This document shows positions 41,759 through 49,178 of a stretch of 64,000 bases of DNA, one piece after another. The notes beneath the pieces were generated by a model that searched no databases, was not told where the DNA came from, and saw only the letters and a list, made by a program, of their open reading frames with translations. A program made the position numbers and the translations under genes. This DNA is from CAIKMD01 sp035605975 (lineage in GTDB: Bacteria; Pseudomonadota; Alphaproteobacteria; ATCC43930; CGMCC-115725): NCBI GenBank assembly GCA_035605975.1, contig DATNGG010000104.1:1-64000 (forward strand), written 5' to 3'. Positions within the stretch are counted from its first letter, which is position 1. The number at the start of each line of letters is the position of its first letter.

Positions 41759-42772
41759 ATGGCACGATGGCGACACGCGGCGATTGCGGCACTGATCGCA
41801 GCCGGCAGCTTCGTTCCGATCGCGGCCTTGGCGCAGCAGCCGATCGAGACCGTGATCGCGCTGCCGACCTCGACGCTGAGCTACGGCGCTCCCATCGTCG
41901 CCGAAGCGGCGGGCTTGTATAAGACGGAGGGTCTGAAAGTCACGCAGCCGGTTCTGGTCGGCGTCGCGGCGATCAATGCCGTCATCGCCGGCAGTGCCGA
42001 TTTCACCATCGGCACCGGCCCGGTTTTCCTACGCGCCGCAGCGCAGGGCCAGCGTCTGCTCGCCATCGCCAATTTGATCGACCGGCCGCTGCTCGAGATC
42101 GTCTTGCGCAAGGATGTCGCCGACCGGCTCCGCATCACGCCTGCGATGACGCTCGCCGAGCGCGCGAAGTATCTCAAAGGCACGACCATCGCTATCCAAG
42201 GCGTCGGCAGCATCGTCAATGCCTGGGAGCGCTATGTCGCCGTCAAGGGCGGGCTCGATCCCGAAACCGATGTGAGGATCGCACCGATGGAGCCGACGGC
42301 GATGCTCGCGGCGCTCGAAACCAAATCGATCGATGGCTTCACCACCTCGATGCCGATCACGACCGACGCGGTGCTACGCGGCAGCGCGGTGATGTTCGCG
42401 AGCGCGGCCCAAGGCGATGCGCCCGAGCTGCTTCCCTTCGCCTACGCGCTTATCGAGACCAAGCCCGAGACGTGCCGTGTCAACCGCGAGAAATGCATCC
42501 GCGTGGTGCGCGCGCTTGCGGCCGCCAATCGCCTCATCCGCGACCAGCCCGAGGAGGCTTTGAACTACCTTCGCGCTCGCTTCAAGACGATCGCTCCGCC
42601 CTTGCTTGAAGCCGCCTGGAAAGTGGTGTCCGCGGCGCATGCGAAGGATTTGCGCGTAACGAAGGACGAGCTCGAAAACGCGGAGAAGGTCAACCTCGTC
42701 TCGAAGCTGCTTGATCCCAAGGACAAGCTCGCGTCCTATGACGGGCTTTGGACGGACGAATACGTCAAATAA
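41759..42772 (+). CDS. ABC transporter substrate-binding protein (paralogue A)
   Basis: A 337-residue periplasmic binding protein with a signal peptide ending near ALA-QQPIE. The NMT1-like core includes STLSYGAPIVAEAAGLY, INAVIAGSADFTIGTG and QGQRLLAIANLIDRP. The C terminus SYDGLWTDEYVK closely matches SFDGLFTDKYVR of the binding protein at 44596. A CRVNREKC pair may form a disulphide. AGGGGG precedes the ATG at 41759. Its place after gentisate dioxygenase suggests an aromatic ligand, but no permease or ATPase is encoded nearby. Confidence 0.85.
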   Translation: MARWRHAAIAALIAAGSFVPIAALAQQPIETVIALPTSTLSYGAPIVAEAAGLYKTEGLKVTQPVLVGVAAINAVIAGSADFTIGTGPVFLRAAAQGQRLLAIANLIDRPLLEIVLRKDVADRLRITPAMTLAERAKYLKGTTIAIQGVGSIVNAWERYVAVKGGLDPETDVRIAPMEPTAMLAALETKSIDGFTTSMPITTDAVLRGSAVMFASAAQGDAPELLPFAYALIETKPETCRVNREKCIRVVRALAAANRLIRDQPEEALNYLRARFKTIAPPLLEAAWKVVSAAHAKDLRVTKDELENAEKVNLVSKLLDPKDKLASYDGLWTDEYVK

Positions 42773-42790
42773 AAAATCGGCGTTTCAGCT

Positions 42791-43309
42791 TCACAGCACG
42801 TGGTGCGCAACTTCCTTGAACGGGCTGGCTTCGAGGAAGTGGCGGTCGCGCATCATGCGATCGGGAAAGCTCACATGCTGCGCCACGAACACCATGTTCA
42901 CGCGCTCGCCGTCCTCGGATAAGGGCATGAAGGCGACGCGCACATGCCGCCCGGCGGCGCCGATCCGTTCCGAAGCGAAGAGCGTCTCGGAATAGATCGG
43001 GCGGCGCTTCGCGACGCATTCCTCGTAGAGTGCGATGACGAAGGTGCGATAGGCCATATCCCGCAGCACCTCATCGAGATACCGCCCGGTCGCATCGAAC
43101 CCGTGCGATTGAGTGCAATCGGTGCCGATCAGGCGGTAGCGGAAGCGGCGAGGCTCCTCGACATCGACCAGCATGATGTTCGGCAAAAGCAACGGAATCT
43201 CGATTGGATCGAGATCCCCTCGCCGCGGCATGGCGCGTCCCGCGGTCTTGCCAAGCCAATAAGCGTAAGCTTGTCGGATTCGCTCATCCGGGATGGGCGA
43301 AGGCGGCAT
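42791..43309 (-). CDS. stand-alone PAS-domain protein (PAS_5 type)
   Basis: A 172-residue protein of the PF07310-like alphaproteobacterial PAS group. It shows IPDERIRQAYAYWLGKTAGR at the N terminus, then MPRRGDLDPIEIPLLLPNIMLVDVEE, RRFRYRLIGTDCTQSHG and RVAFMPLSEDG. There is no kinase, cyclase or DNA-binding domain, so its output partner is not clear. It is convergent with the binding protein gene and divergent from the COG4705 membrane protein. Confidence 0.82.
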   Translation of the reverse strand: MPPSPIPDERIRQAYAYWLGKTAGRAMPRRGDLDPIEIPLLLPNIMLVDVEEPRRFRYRLIGTDCTQSHGFDATGRYLDEVLRDMAYRTFVIALYEECVAKRRPIYSETLFASERIGAAGRHVRVAFMPLSEDGERVNMVFVAQHVSFPDRMMRDRHFLEASPFKEVAHHVL

Positions 43310-43520
43310 GATTCCCCCGAGCTCCTCGCCGGCGCGCCGTCCGGCCGCCGGGACGGCCGTATCTTAGACTGCGCCCCGCCGGGCTCGAAAGCGGGCGCGC
43401 ACAATCGTGGTGAAGCGGCCTGCCGCGCGGTCTGGCGCGGTCTTTGCCGATCGATTAGCATCCGCGGCCGTCGCGCTCCGTCATCGACGGCCGTTGCGCG
43501 ATCCGGGGGTCAAATCTTCC

Positions 43521-44267
43521 ATGCAAAGAAAACATGTTCCGGCGACAGGGCTGCGCTATTGGACGGCCCTCACGATCGTCAGCATTTTCGGCGCCAATCT
43601 CGGCGATTTTTCGGCCCATGATCTCGAGCTCGGCCATGTTCTGGGCTTGCTGCCGATGGCGGTTCTGCTGGCCGTGGTGTTCCTCGCCGAGCGTCGGGAC
43701 CGATCGTGGAACCAAGCCTATTATTGGCTGGCGATCATCATTGTCCGCGCCGCAGCGACCAATCTCGGCGATTTTTGCTCGCACAATCTCGGCAAAGGCG
43801 GGGCGGTGGTTTTTCTCATCGCGCTGCTGGTGATCTCGCTTGCCTTCTGGCCCCCGGCGCCAAGCGTGCCGAACGACGCCGCAGCGGAGCACTACGCCTT
43901 GCCCGTGACGGATGCGCGCTATTGGACGGCGATGCTGATCGCGGGCACTGTCGGAACCGTCATCGGCGATATCGCCTCCTTTGGCCTTCATCTCGGCACG
44001 GCGACAGCGACGTTGGTGCTGGGCACGATTTTGGCGCTCGTCTTTTACGGCGGCAGCCGCGGCCTATTCGCGATCTCCGCCTATTACTGGCTGGCCGTCG
44101 TCGCGGTGCGCTCGGCCGGCACCTCGGCCGGCGATTTTCTCGCCGGTAGGGCCATGATCGGCCTTCCCCTCAGCACGCTCTGCACCGGGTTGGTCTTCAC
44201 GGTCGTGGTTCTGGCTTGGAAAGACGAAACGAGCCGCCGCCTGCGCCTTGCCGAGCAGCCGTCATGA
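43521..44267 (+). CDS. COG4705-type membrane protein with fourfold repeat
   Basis: A 248-residue integral membrane protein with about eight hydrophobic helices. One motif appears four times: RYWTALTIVSIFGANLGDF (residues 12-30), YYWLAIIIVRAAATNLGDF (67-85), RYWTAMLIAGTVGTVIGDI (133-151) and YYWLAVVAVRSAGTSAGDF (188-206). The spacing of 55, 66 and 55 residues shows two copies of a two-motif module. Each motif places an aromatic pair at one membrane face and Gly-Asp at the other end of a helix, as in transport cores. No biochemical function is known to me. The ATG at 43521 gives the shortest natural N terminus. Confidence 0.75.
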   Translation: MQRKHVPATGLRYWTALTIVSIFGANLGDFSAHDLELGHVLGLLPMAVLLAVVFLAERRDRSWNQAYYWLAIIIVRAAATNLGDFCSHNLGKGGAVVFLIALLVISLAFWPPAPSVPNDAAAEHYALPVTDARYWTAMLIAGTVGTVIGDIASFGLHLGTATATLVLGTILALVFYGGSRGLFAISAYYWLAVVAVRSAGTSAGDFLAGRAMIGLPLSTLCTGLVFTVVVLAWKDETSRRLRLAEQPS

Positions 44268-44313
44268 CACCGGCGGCAAAATAAACCGCCGGCGCGGGTT
44301 TCGATCGACGTCA

Positions 44314-44580
44314 CACGAGAGGGACTCCAACAACGCGGTCGTCGATGCGGCGATCGCCAAGGCAAAGGGCGCGGCGCTTTATCGCCGCCCGACCAAGCTG
44401 TTCGAGGATCGCCTCAAAGACGCGCCATTCCTCGCCGGGCTGGACGGAATCTCGGTGGTGGGCGGCGGCATACCGCTCGTCGAGCTGGGCCATGTCGTCG
44501 GCGCCATCGGCGCGAGCGGCGCGCCGACGTCGCCCGGCGATATCCAATCGGCCCAGGCCGGCGTCGACGCGGTGAAGTAG
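44314..44580 (+). pseudogene. HbpS/GlcG-family (DUF336) fragment, N-terminus missing
   Basis: The frame encodes the C-terminal two thirds of a GlcG/HbpS-like haem-binding protein: VVDAAIAKAKGAALYRRPTK, GGGIPLVELGHVVGAIGASG and a final QAGVDAVK. The N-terminal part that family members have (about 50-60 residues, including a signal peptide in secreted ones) is missing. Upstream codons read through unrelated sequence into the previous gene with no ribosome site. It is best described as a decayed or truncated gene. An intact 110-residue reading from 44248 is possible but lacks a plausible start. Confidence 0.6.
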
Positions 44581-44595
44581 CCGCGCTCGGCCGGT

Positions 44596-45597
44596 TCAGC
44601 GGACGTATTTGTCGGTGAACAGTCCGTCGAAGGATTTCAGCGCTTCCTCGGGCTTCAATAGGCCGGCCATGACGTTGAAGGTCTCGTTGTTGCGGATGCC
44701 GTCGAGCGTCGGCGCGGGCGGCACCGGCGTGACCTTGCGCAACACCGCGAAGGACGCTTCGACGGTCTTGCGATCGAGCGCCGGGAAACGTTTCTCCAGC
44801 ACCGCGATTGCCTGATCCGGGTGGTCGCGGATCACCATCGCCGCTTGCGCATAGGCCCGTCCCATCTTCTCGCACACGCCCTTGCGTTGCGCACAGACCT
44901 CGTTGCGCGTCAGCAGCACGCTGTTGACCATCGGCGAGAGATTGGCCGGGTCTCCGTCGGGCCCGCTGGTGACGAGCACCGCGCTGCCCTCGACCAGCAG
45001 CTTTTCGGGCCAGGGCGGCGTCATGGCGAAGCCGTCGATCTGCTTCGCCGCGAAGGCCGCGGCCAAGGACGGTGCAGCCACCACCGCGATCGGAATGCTT
45101 TCGGGATCGAGGCCGCCGGTGCGCGCCATGAGGCGGAGATAGGCGTGGTTCACCGAATTGATCGAATCGATCCCCATCGTATGCCCTTTGAGGATCGCGG
45201 CGCGCTTGGCGAGTGGCGCTTTGGGGTCGAACCCCGCCTTCTGTGCCGCCTCCTTGCGCAGCACGATCTGGACGAAGGAATGGTCCGAGAGCGCGACGAT
45301 GTCGAGAAGACGCTGGCCGCGTGCCGCGGCGCGGGTAAGCGAAGCGCCCGAGGCGAGCGCGAAATCGACGCTGCCGGCGATGAGGGCATTGATCGAGCCG
45401 AGCCCAGCGATATTGAGCTCCTTCACCGCGAGCCCCTGCTTTGCGAGGAGGCCTTGATCCATCGCGATGTATTCCATGGTGAAGGAGAAGCTCGAGGCCG
45501 GGATGGCGAGGTTCACTGCGTCCGGCTCGGCCGCCATTGCCGGCGCCGCCGCGCCAAGCCCCGCTGCCAGCAGAATCCACCGCATCGCTTTCATCAT
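44596..45597 (-). CDS. ABC transporter substrate-binding protein (paralogue B)
   Basis: A 333-residue exported binding protein. The signal peptide ends near PAMA-AEPD. The core includes FTMEYIAMDQGLLAKQGLAV, INALIAGSVDFALASG, ARGQRLLDIVALSDHS and GIDSINSVNHAYLRL. Alignment by eye to the protein at 41759 is colinear end to end, so the two are paralogues in opposite orientation. A CAQRKGVC pair sits where the other has CRVNREKC. AGGGGGAGG lies just before two consecutive ATGs at 45597 and 45594. Ligand unknown. Confidence 0.85.
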   Translation of the reverse strand: MMKAMRWILLAAGLGAAAPAMAAEPDAVNLAIPASSFSFTMEYIAMDQGLLAKQGLAVKELNIAGLGSINALIAGSVDFALASGASLTRAAARGQRLLDIVALSDHSFVQIVLRKEAAQKAGFDPKAPLAKRAAILKGHTMGIDSINSVNHAYLRLMARTGGLDPESIPIAVVAAPSLAAAFAAKQIDGFAMTPPWPEKLLVEGSAVLVTSGPDGDPANLSPMVNSVLLTRNEVCAQRKGVCEKMGRAYAQAAMVIRDHPDQAIAVLEKRFPALDRKTVEASFAVLRKVTPVPPAPTLDGIRNNETFNVMAGLLKPEEALKSFDGLFTDKYVR

Positions 45598-45710
45598 CAG
45601 CCTCCCCCTGGAATGACGCACCGCTTCCTATTCGCGGCGACCACTATAGTCGCCGGCAGCCGCAGACAGAACACCCAAGCGCGAGACCCTGTTCGCACCC
45701 GCGCATAACA

Positions 45711-45739
45711 GAGGCGCCGCCGAAATCCGGCGGCGCCTC
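45711..45739 (-). terminator. 12-bp perfect hairpin downstream of the His-rich gene
   Basis: GAGGCGCCGCCG at 45711-45722 and CGGCGGCGCCTC at 45728-45739 are perfect complements around a five-base loop. The element lies 21 bases beyond the stop of the His-rich gene, reading on the minus strand. The following minus-strand sequence (TGTTATG) has only a weak T-run. It is likely a transcription terminator or mRNA 3'-stabiliser. Confidence 0.6.
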
Positions 45740-45759
45740 GTCGCTCTCAACGCAAGCGC

Positions 45760-46068
45760 TTAGTCGTGATCGTGATCGTGACCCCACCAGTGGTCGTGCT
45801 CGCGCCAGCCTTCGTCGCGCTCGCGATCATGGTTGCGGGCATAAAAATGGTCGCGATGCTCGGAGCGCCAGCGCGCGGCTTCGTCACGGTCGCGCCAGCC
45901 ATGCCAATGGTGATCCTGGTCCCAATAGCCGTCATTGTAGCCGAAGGCAATCGGCGGCTGGACAGCGATGGTAACGCTGTGCTTCTCGGCGTTCGCGGGC
46001 GCACCCAGCGCGAGCACGCCGCCCGCAAGCGCGAAGCTCAGCATCGCAGCTTTAATCGTGGCATTCAT
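45760..46068 (-). CDS. exported His/Asp/Trp-rich small protein
   Basis: A 102-residue protein with a signal peptide (MNATIKAAMLSFALAGGVLA, cleaved near APANA-EK). A short beta-like segment (VTIAVQPPIAFGYNDGYWDQ) is followed by a tail rich in His, Asp, Arg and Trp: DHHWHGWRDRDEAARW and EHDHWWGHDHDHD. Clusters of His and Asp suggest divalent metal binding in the periplasm, which is inference. AGAGATGG lies before the ATG at 46068. It is divergent from the Gly/Pro repeat protein, with about 180 bases between, and ends at a strong hairpin. Confidence 0.65.
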   Translation of the reverse strand: MNATIKAAMLSFALAGGVLALGAPANAEKHSVTIAVQPPIAFGYNDGYWDQDHHWHGWRDRDEAARWRSEHRDHFYARNHDRERDEGWREHDHWWGHDHDHD

Positions 46069-46248
46069 GTGACCATCTCTCTGCTCTGTTCCAGACGTAG
46101 AAAAACGGCGACCGGGAGGGAGGGTTCCGGCCTTCTTACCGCCACAACTTTGCCCTTCGCCGCACAATCGCCGCTGCACGAAGGACGGGTGGAAACCAGG
46201 AACCGCCGAGAAACCTCGCCGTTGTCCCCGCAACGGATGGAGGCTTCA

Positions 46249-46659
46249 ATGAGGATACGGCAGCTTGCTCTGGCCGCTAGTGTCATTTCGCTTGCCGCGA
46301 GCGTCAGTGCATTTGCACAAGCGCCCACGCCCGGACGCAGCACGATGGGCACGTCGAGCTCGGGCGGCGCGACCAGCCGCGACAATGATGCCGGCATTCC
46401 CGTGCCGAACGGAACGCCGCCTGGCGATCTCGGCACGGCGCCGAGAGGCACCACGCGCAGCGGCGCGGCCACGGTGCCAAGCGGCCGAAGCGGTCTCGGT
46501 ACCCCGCCTGGCGGCGCGGGCACGATGAATACGCCCGCGCCGGGCGGTGCCGGGACGATGAATACGCCGGCACCTGGCGGCGCCGGAACGATGAATACGC
46601 CCGCACCCGGCGGAGCGGGCACGACGGGGACGCCGGCGCCCGGCGGCGCGGGGCGTTAA
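46249..46659 (+). CDS. exported Gly/Pro/Thr low-complexity repeat protein
   Basis: A 136-residue protein with a signal peptide (MRIRQLALAASVISLAASVS, cleavage near AFA-QAP). The mature part is Gly/Ser/Thr/Pro-rich without a globular core. Its C terminus has an 11-residue unit GGAGTMNTPAP repeated three times and a fourth variant GGAGTTGTPAP. GGAGG precedes the ATG at 46249. Such exported repeats may be cell-surface or periplasmic spacers; no function is known. The stop codon overlaps that of the minus-strand neighbour. Confidence 0.65.
   Translation: MRIRQLALAASVISLAASVSAFAQAPTPGRSTMGTSSSGGATSRDNDAGIPVPNGTPPGDLGTAPRGTTRSGAATVPSGRSGLGTPPGGAGTMNTPAPGGAGTMNTPAPGGAGTMNTPAPGGAGTTGTPAPGGAGR
46510..46641 (+). 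repeat. 33-bp in-frame tandem repeat, four units
   Basis: Units begin at 46510, 46543, 46576 and 46609. The first three encode GGAGTMNTPAP exactly; the fourth encodes GGAGTTGTPAP. Synonymous differences among units show the array is not very recent. Copy number could vary by slippage without changing the frame. Confidence 0.85.
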
Positions 46660-46922
46660 CGCCGCCGCAGGCGCTTCGCGTTTCGGCGCGCGGCGCGATG
46701 CCATGGCGCGATGAGGGCCGCCCAGGACACGTGCGGGCTCATCAAGGCGAGGCCGGACTTTTGCGCCGCGCGGATTTTTTCGTCGAGCATGCGCCGCCGC
46801 TCGGCTGCGCGGAGCTTGCCGCTGGCGGCGAGTGCGGCGCGGCGAGCAATGGTCTCGGCGGAGGCAAGACAAAGCTCGGCGACGAGCAACGGAAGCGGCG
46901 GTTTCGATCGGCGGTGGCGCAT
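46656..46922 (-). CDS. 88-residue conserved-type small protein
   Basis: A basic protein with the pattern VAELCLASAETIARRAALAA, then AAERRRMLDEKIRAAQKSGL and a C-terminal APWHRAARRNAKRLRRR. I recall comparable ELxLASxETIxRR...WHRxAxxNAxRL proteins in rhizobia-like bacteria, where the function is unknown. It looks amphipathic and helical, reminiscent of phasin-like or poly-hydroxyalkanoate-associated proteins. The ATG at 46922 is the only good start. Its TAA stop and the TAA of the opposite-strand gene share a TTAA. Confidence 0.55.
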   Translation of the reverse strand: MRHRRSKPPLPLLVAELCLASAETIARRAALAASGKLRAAERRRMLDEKIRAAQKSGLALMSPHVSWAALIAPWHRAARRNAKRLRRR

Positions 46923-46974
46923 GCGGGGACAACCCCCGCGCTGCGCGCGGCGTTCCCTGCAGGCGAGGCCGAAG

Positions 46975-47358
46975 CTATGGCCGGGCGGGCCTCGTCGCGC
47001 CCAGCATGTCAGCGACGGTTGGAACGAGCTTTGCCGTGATGTCGGCCTTGCTCAGGATTCGATTGGCGCCGAGCTTTTTTGCGACATCGAGCACATCGAT
47101 GCTCTCGTCCTTCCAGCCGCCGCTGATGACGAGCACGAGGCTTGACGAGCCCTTCCGTCTCAGATGCGCGACGATCTCGAGCCCGTCCATCTCCGGCATC
47201 AGCACATCGGTGATGACGAGGTCGTGCGGCATTTCCATCGCTTTGAGCGCGTCATAGCCATTGGCGGCCTCGGTGATGTGATGGCCCGCGGCTTCGAGCA
47301 GGCTGCGGACCCGCAAGCGCACTGAGGCTTGATCGTCGACAACGAGTATCTTTGCCAT
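46975..47358 (-). CDS. single-domain response regulator (CheY-like)
   Basis: A 127-residue receiver domain. The acidic pocket is VVDDQ (Asp8-Asp9), the phospho-acceptor Asp51 sits in LVITDVLMPEMDG and Lys104 in RILSKADI. There is no output domain. A few residues differ from classical CheY (SGGWKDES in place of the T/S switch region). It is the last gene of the chemotaxis operon, 36 bases after the coiled-coil gene, and would compete for or drain phosphate from CheA or drive an unknown target. Confidence 0.88.
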   Translation of the reverse strand: MAKILVVDDQASVRLRVRSLLEAAGHHITEAANGYDALKAMEMPHDLVITDVLMPEMDGLEIVAHLRRKGSSSLVLVISGGWKDESIDVLDVAKKLGANRILSKADITAKLVPTVADMLGATRPARP

Positions 47359-47394
47359 CGTCGCTCACCTTCGAGGTTGTGTCGCCGCATGCCG

Positions 47395-49161
47395 TCAGAA
47401 CAAAATATCTTCCAGCGACGCGGGCGCGCTCTCGGCCGGCGCCGCGTCCGCCGCGTCGTCCTCCGTCTTCGCCGCAAACTGCCCGTGAATGCCGCGCTCG
47501 CTCGCCATGGTGTAGCGGCCCTTCGAAAACGACTCCAAGCGCCGCGCGAGATCGTCTTCCTCGAGCGTCTCGCCCGGTAGGCCCGCGGCCATGGCGCCGA
47601 GCCTGCCGCAAGCCGATTTCAGCGCCTGGGTGACGTCGGCGTGCCACCGCAAGCCGGACGCGGTCTCGTCGAGGGTTCGGCTCACGCCGCTGCCCTGGGT
47701 GCTGAGGACATCGAGCGCCTGCCCCACCCGCGCACCGCAGGCGCGGAACGGATCGCAGGAGGCGGCGAGGCGCTGCTTCATCTCGCTCAGCCGCCCCCCG
47801 CTCCACTCCTGGCGGTCTTGCTTGAATTGCTCGGCGACCTTGCTGATCTCTGTGAGGCTCGAGGTCAGCCTGTCCGCGTCCTCGACGGTCTGGTTGGCAT
47901 AGGCGCGCAGCTCATGCGATATGACGCTGAGCGTGCGCCCTTGTAAGCCGAGACGGCCGCATTTGAGCGCGGTGTTGAGGCCGACGAGCCGCATCTCGGT
48001 CTCGACATCCTTCACCGAGGTGATTCGCGCAAGCAACCCATCGAGCGAGGCGGCGAGCGTCGCAATCGCGGCATCGACATTGCGCCGTGCTGCCTCGCAT
48101 TGCGATATCAGCCCATTGGCGCGCCGCAGGCTTTCGTCGAGATCCTCGAGAAAGGAGCGATTGCCGTATTCTTCCGAGCCGAAAGTGGCGCTTCCGAGGC
48201 GGACGATGCCAGAGGCTTCAGCGCCGAGCTGGTGAAGCGAGCCGATGACTTTGCGCAGCTTGACGTCGAACTCCTTGGCCGCATGCTCCAGCTGCGCCGA
48301 TTCCATGCGCAGGATCACGGCGACGAGGCCGTTACGCTGCTCGGCCGCGAGACCTTCCGCCCAGGGCGGAACCTCCTGCCCCTCGCCGCCCGGCTCGCCG
48401 AGCGATGTGCAGGCGTCCAGCGTCTCGACGACATGCTCCAGCCTTTGGCGGGTGATGTCGCCGATCTGCAAGGCCATCACCACGGCCCCGATCTCCTCGC
48501 CGATGTTTTTCGAGGTGGTGCCGATTTCGGTGGCAACATCGGCGGCGCGGCGGCGCCGCGTCTCGATCGTCCGCAAGCTCTCGGCGAGCTTTTGCCCCGC
48601 CACGTTCAACGTCTCGTCCTGCGTGCTGAGGAAGCGCTCATGCGCCTGACCCGCCTCGGCGAGGAGCCCTGCCAGCTTGGCGTGCTCGCGGATATAGTCC
48701 TCGATCGTCGCCTCGGCCTTTTTCGAAAGGCGGACGATCTCCTTGGCGAAGGCGGCGAAGTCCTCGCCGGCCATGTTGATATGCGCGGTCTCGATCTGCG
48801 CGTTCATCGCTAGGACCGAGATCACGCTGACGGTCTTCTTCAGCTGCGCGATGCTTGCCCCCACCAATTGGTTGTGACCGGCCAGGCGCGATAGCGTTGT
48901 CTTCTCTTGCACCAGCGCATTGGCCATGGCGGGGATTTGCTTCGAGACCTCGTCGAGGGAGCCTGACGCGGCGCGCAGCGCGTCCGTCTCCAATTCTCCC
49001 GGCAAGCTCTCGAACCGCTCGGTCAAGGCGCCGAGGACATCGACTGCGCTGGTCAAGCGGTCGCCGACGACCAGCAGGCCGTTATCGACGGTGTGCGACA
49101 TGCCGCGTACGATGCGCGCGAGATCGCGAAGCTCCGATGCGGCGTGGGATTCGAGGGCCAT
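47395..49161 (-). CDS. soluble receptor-like coiled-coil protein
   Basis: A 588-residue cytoplasmic protein, almost wholly alpha-helical with long heptad stretches. It has no membrane segment or HAMP. Two parts recall the chemoreceptor methyl-accepting fold: VISVLAMNAQIETAHINMAG near residue 113 and MRLVGLNTALKCGRLGLQGR near 400, each aligning with the LNAAIEAARAG tip of MCPs, although the MCP consensus is altered. Its place after cheB suggests it works with CheA/CheW as an unusual signalling or scaffold protein. A C-terminal ESAPASLEDILF peptide is acidic and may dock a partner. Confidence 0.7.
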   Translation of the reverse strand: MALESHAASELRDLARIVRGMSHTVDNGLLVVGDRLTSAVDVLGALTERFESLPGELETDALRAASGSLDEVSKQIPAMANALVQEKTTLSRLAGHNQLVGASIAQLKKTVSVISVLAMNAQIETAHINMAGEDFAAFAKEIVRLSKKAEATIEDYIREHAKLAGLLAEAGQAHERFLSTQDETLNVAGQKLAESLRTIETRRRRAADVATEIGTTSKNIGEEIGAVVMALQIGDITRQRLEHVVETLDACTSLGEPGGEGQEVPPWAEGLAAEQRNGLVAVILRMESAQLEHAAKEFDVKLRKVIGSLHQLGAEASGIVRLGSATFGSEEYGNRSFLEDLDESLRRANGLISQCEAARRNVDAAIATLAASLDGLLARITSVKDVETEMRLVGLNTALKCGRLGLQGRTLSVISHELRAYANQTVEDADRLTSSLTEISKVAEQFKQDRQEWSGGRLSEMKQRLAASCDPFRACGARVGQALDVLSTQGSGVSRTLDETASGLRWHADVTQALKSACGRLGAMAAGLPGETLEEDDLARRLESFSKGRYTMASERGIHGQFAAKTEDDAADAAPAESAPASLEDILF

Positions 49162-49178
49162 TGTGCGATGATCCCGGG

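Noticed and set aside
45711..45739. Insertion-sequence terminal repeat
   Set aside because: There is no matching distant copy, no transposase and no target duplication; it fits a terminator hairpin.
46510..46659. CRISPR-like array
   Set aside because: The units are contiguous without spacers and encode protein in frame.
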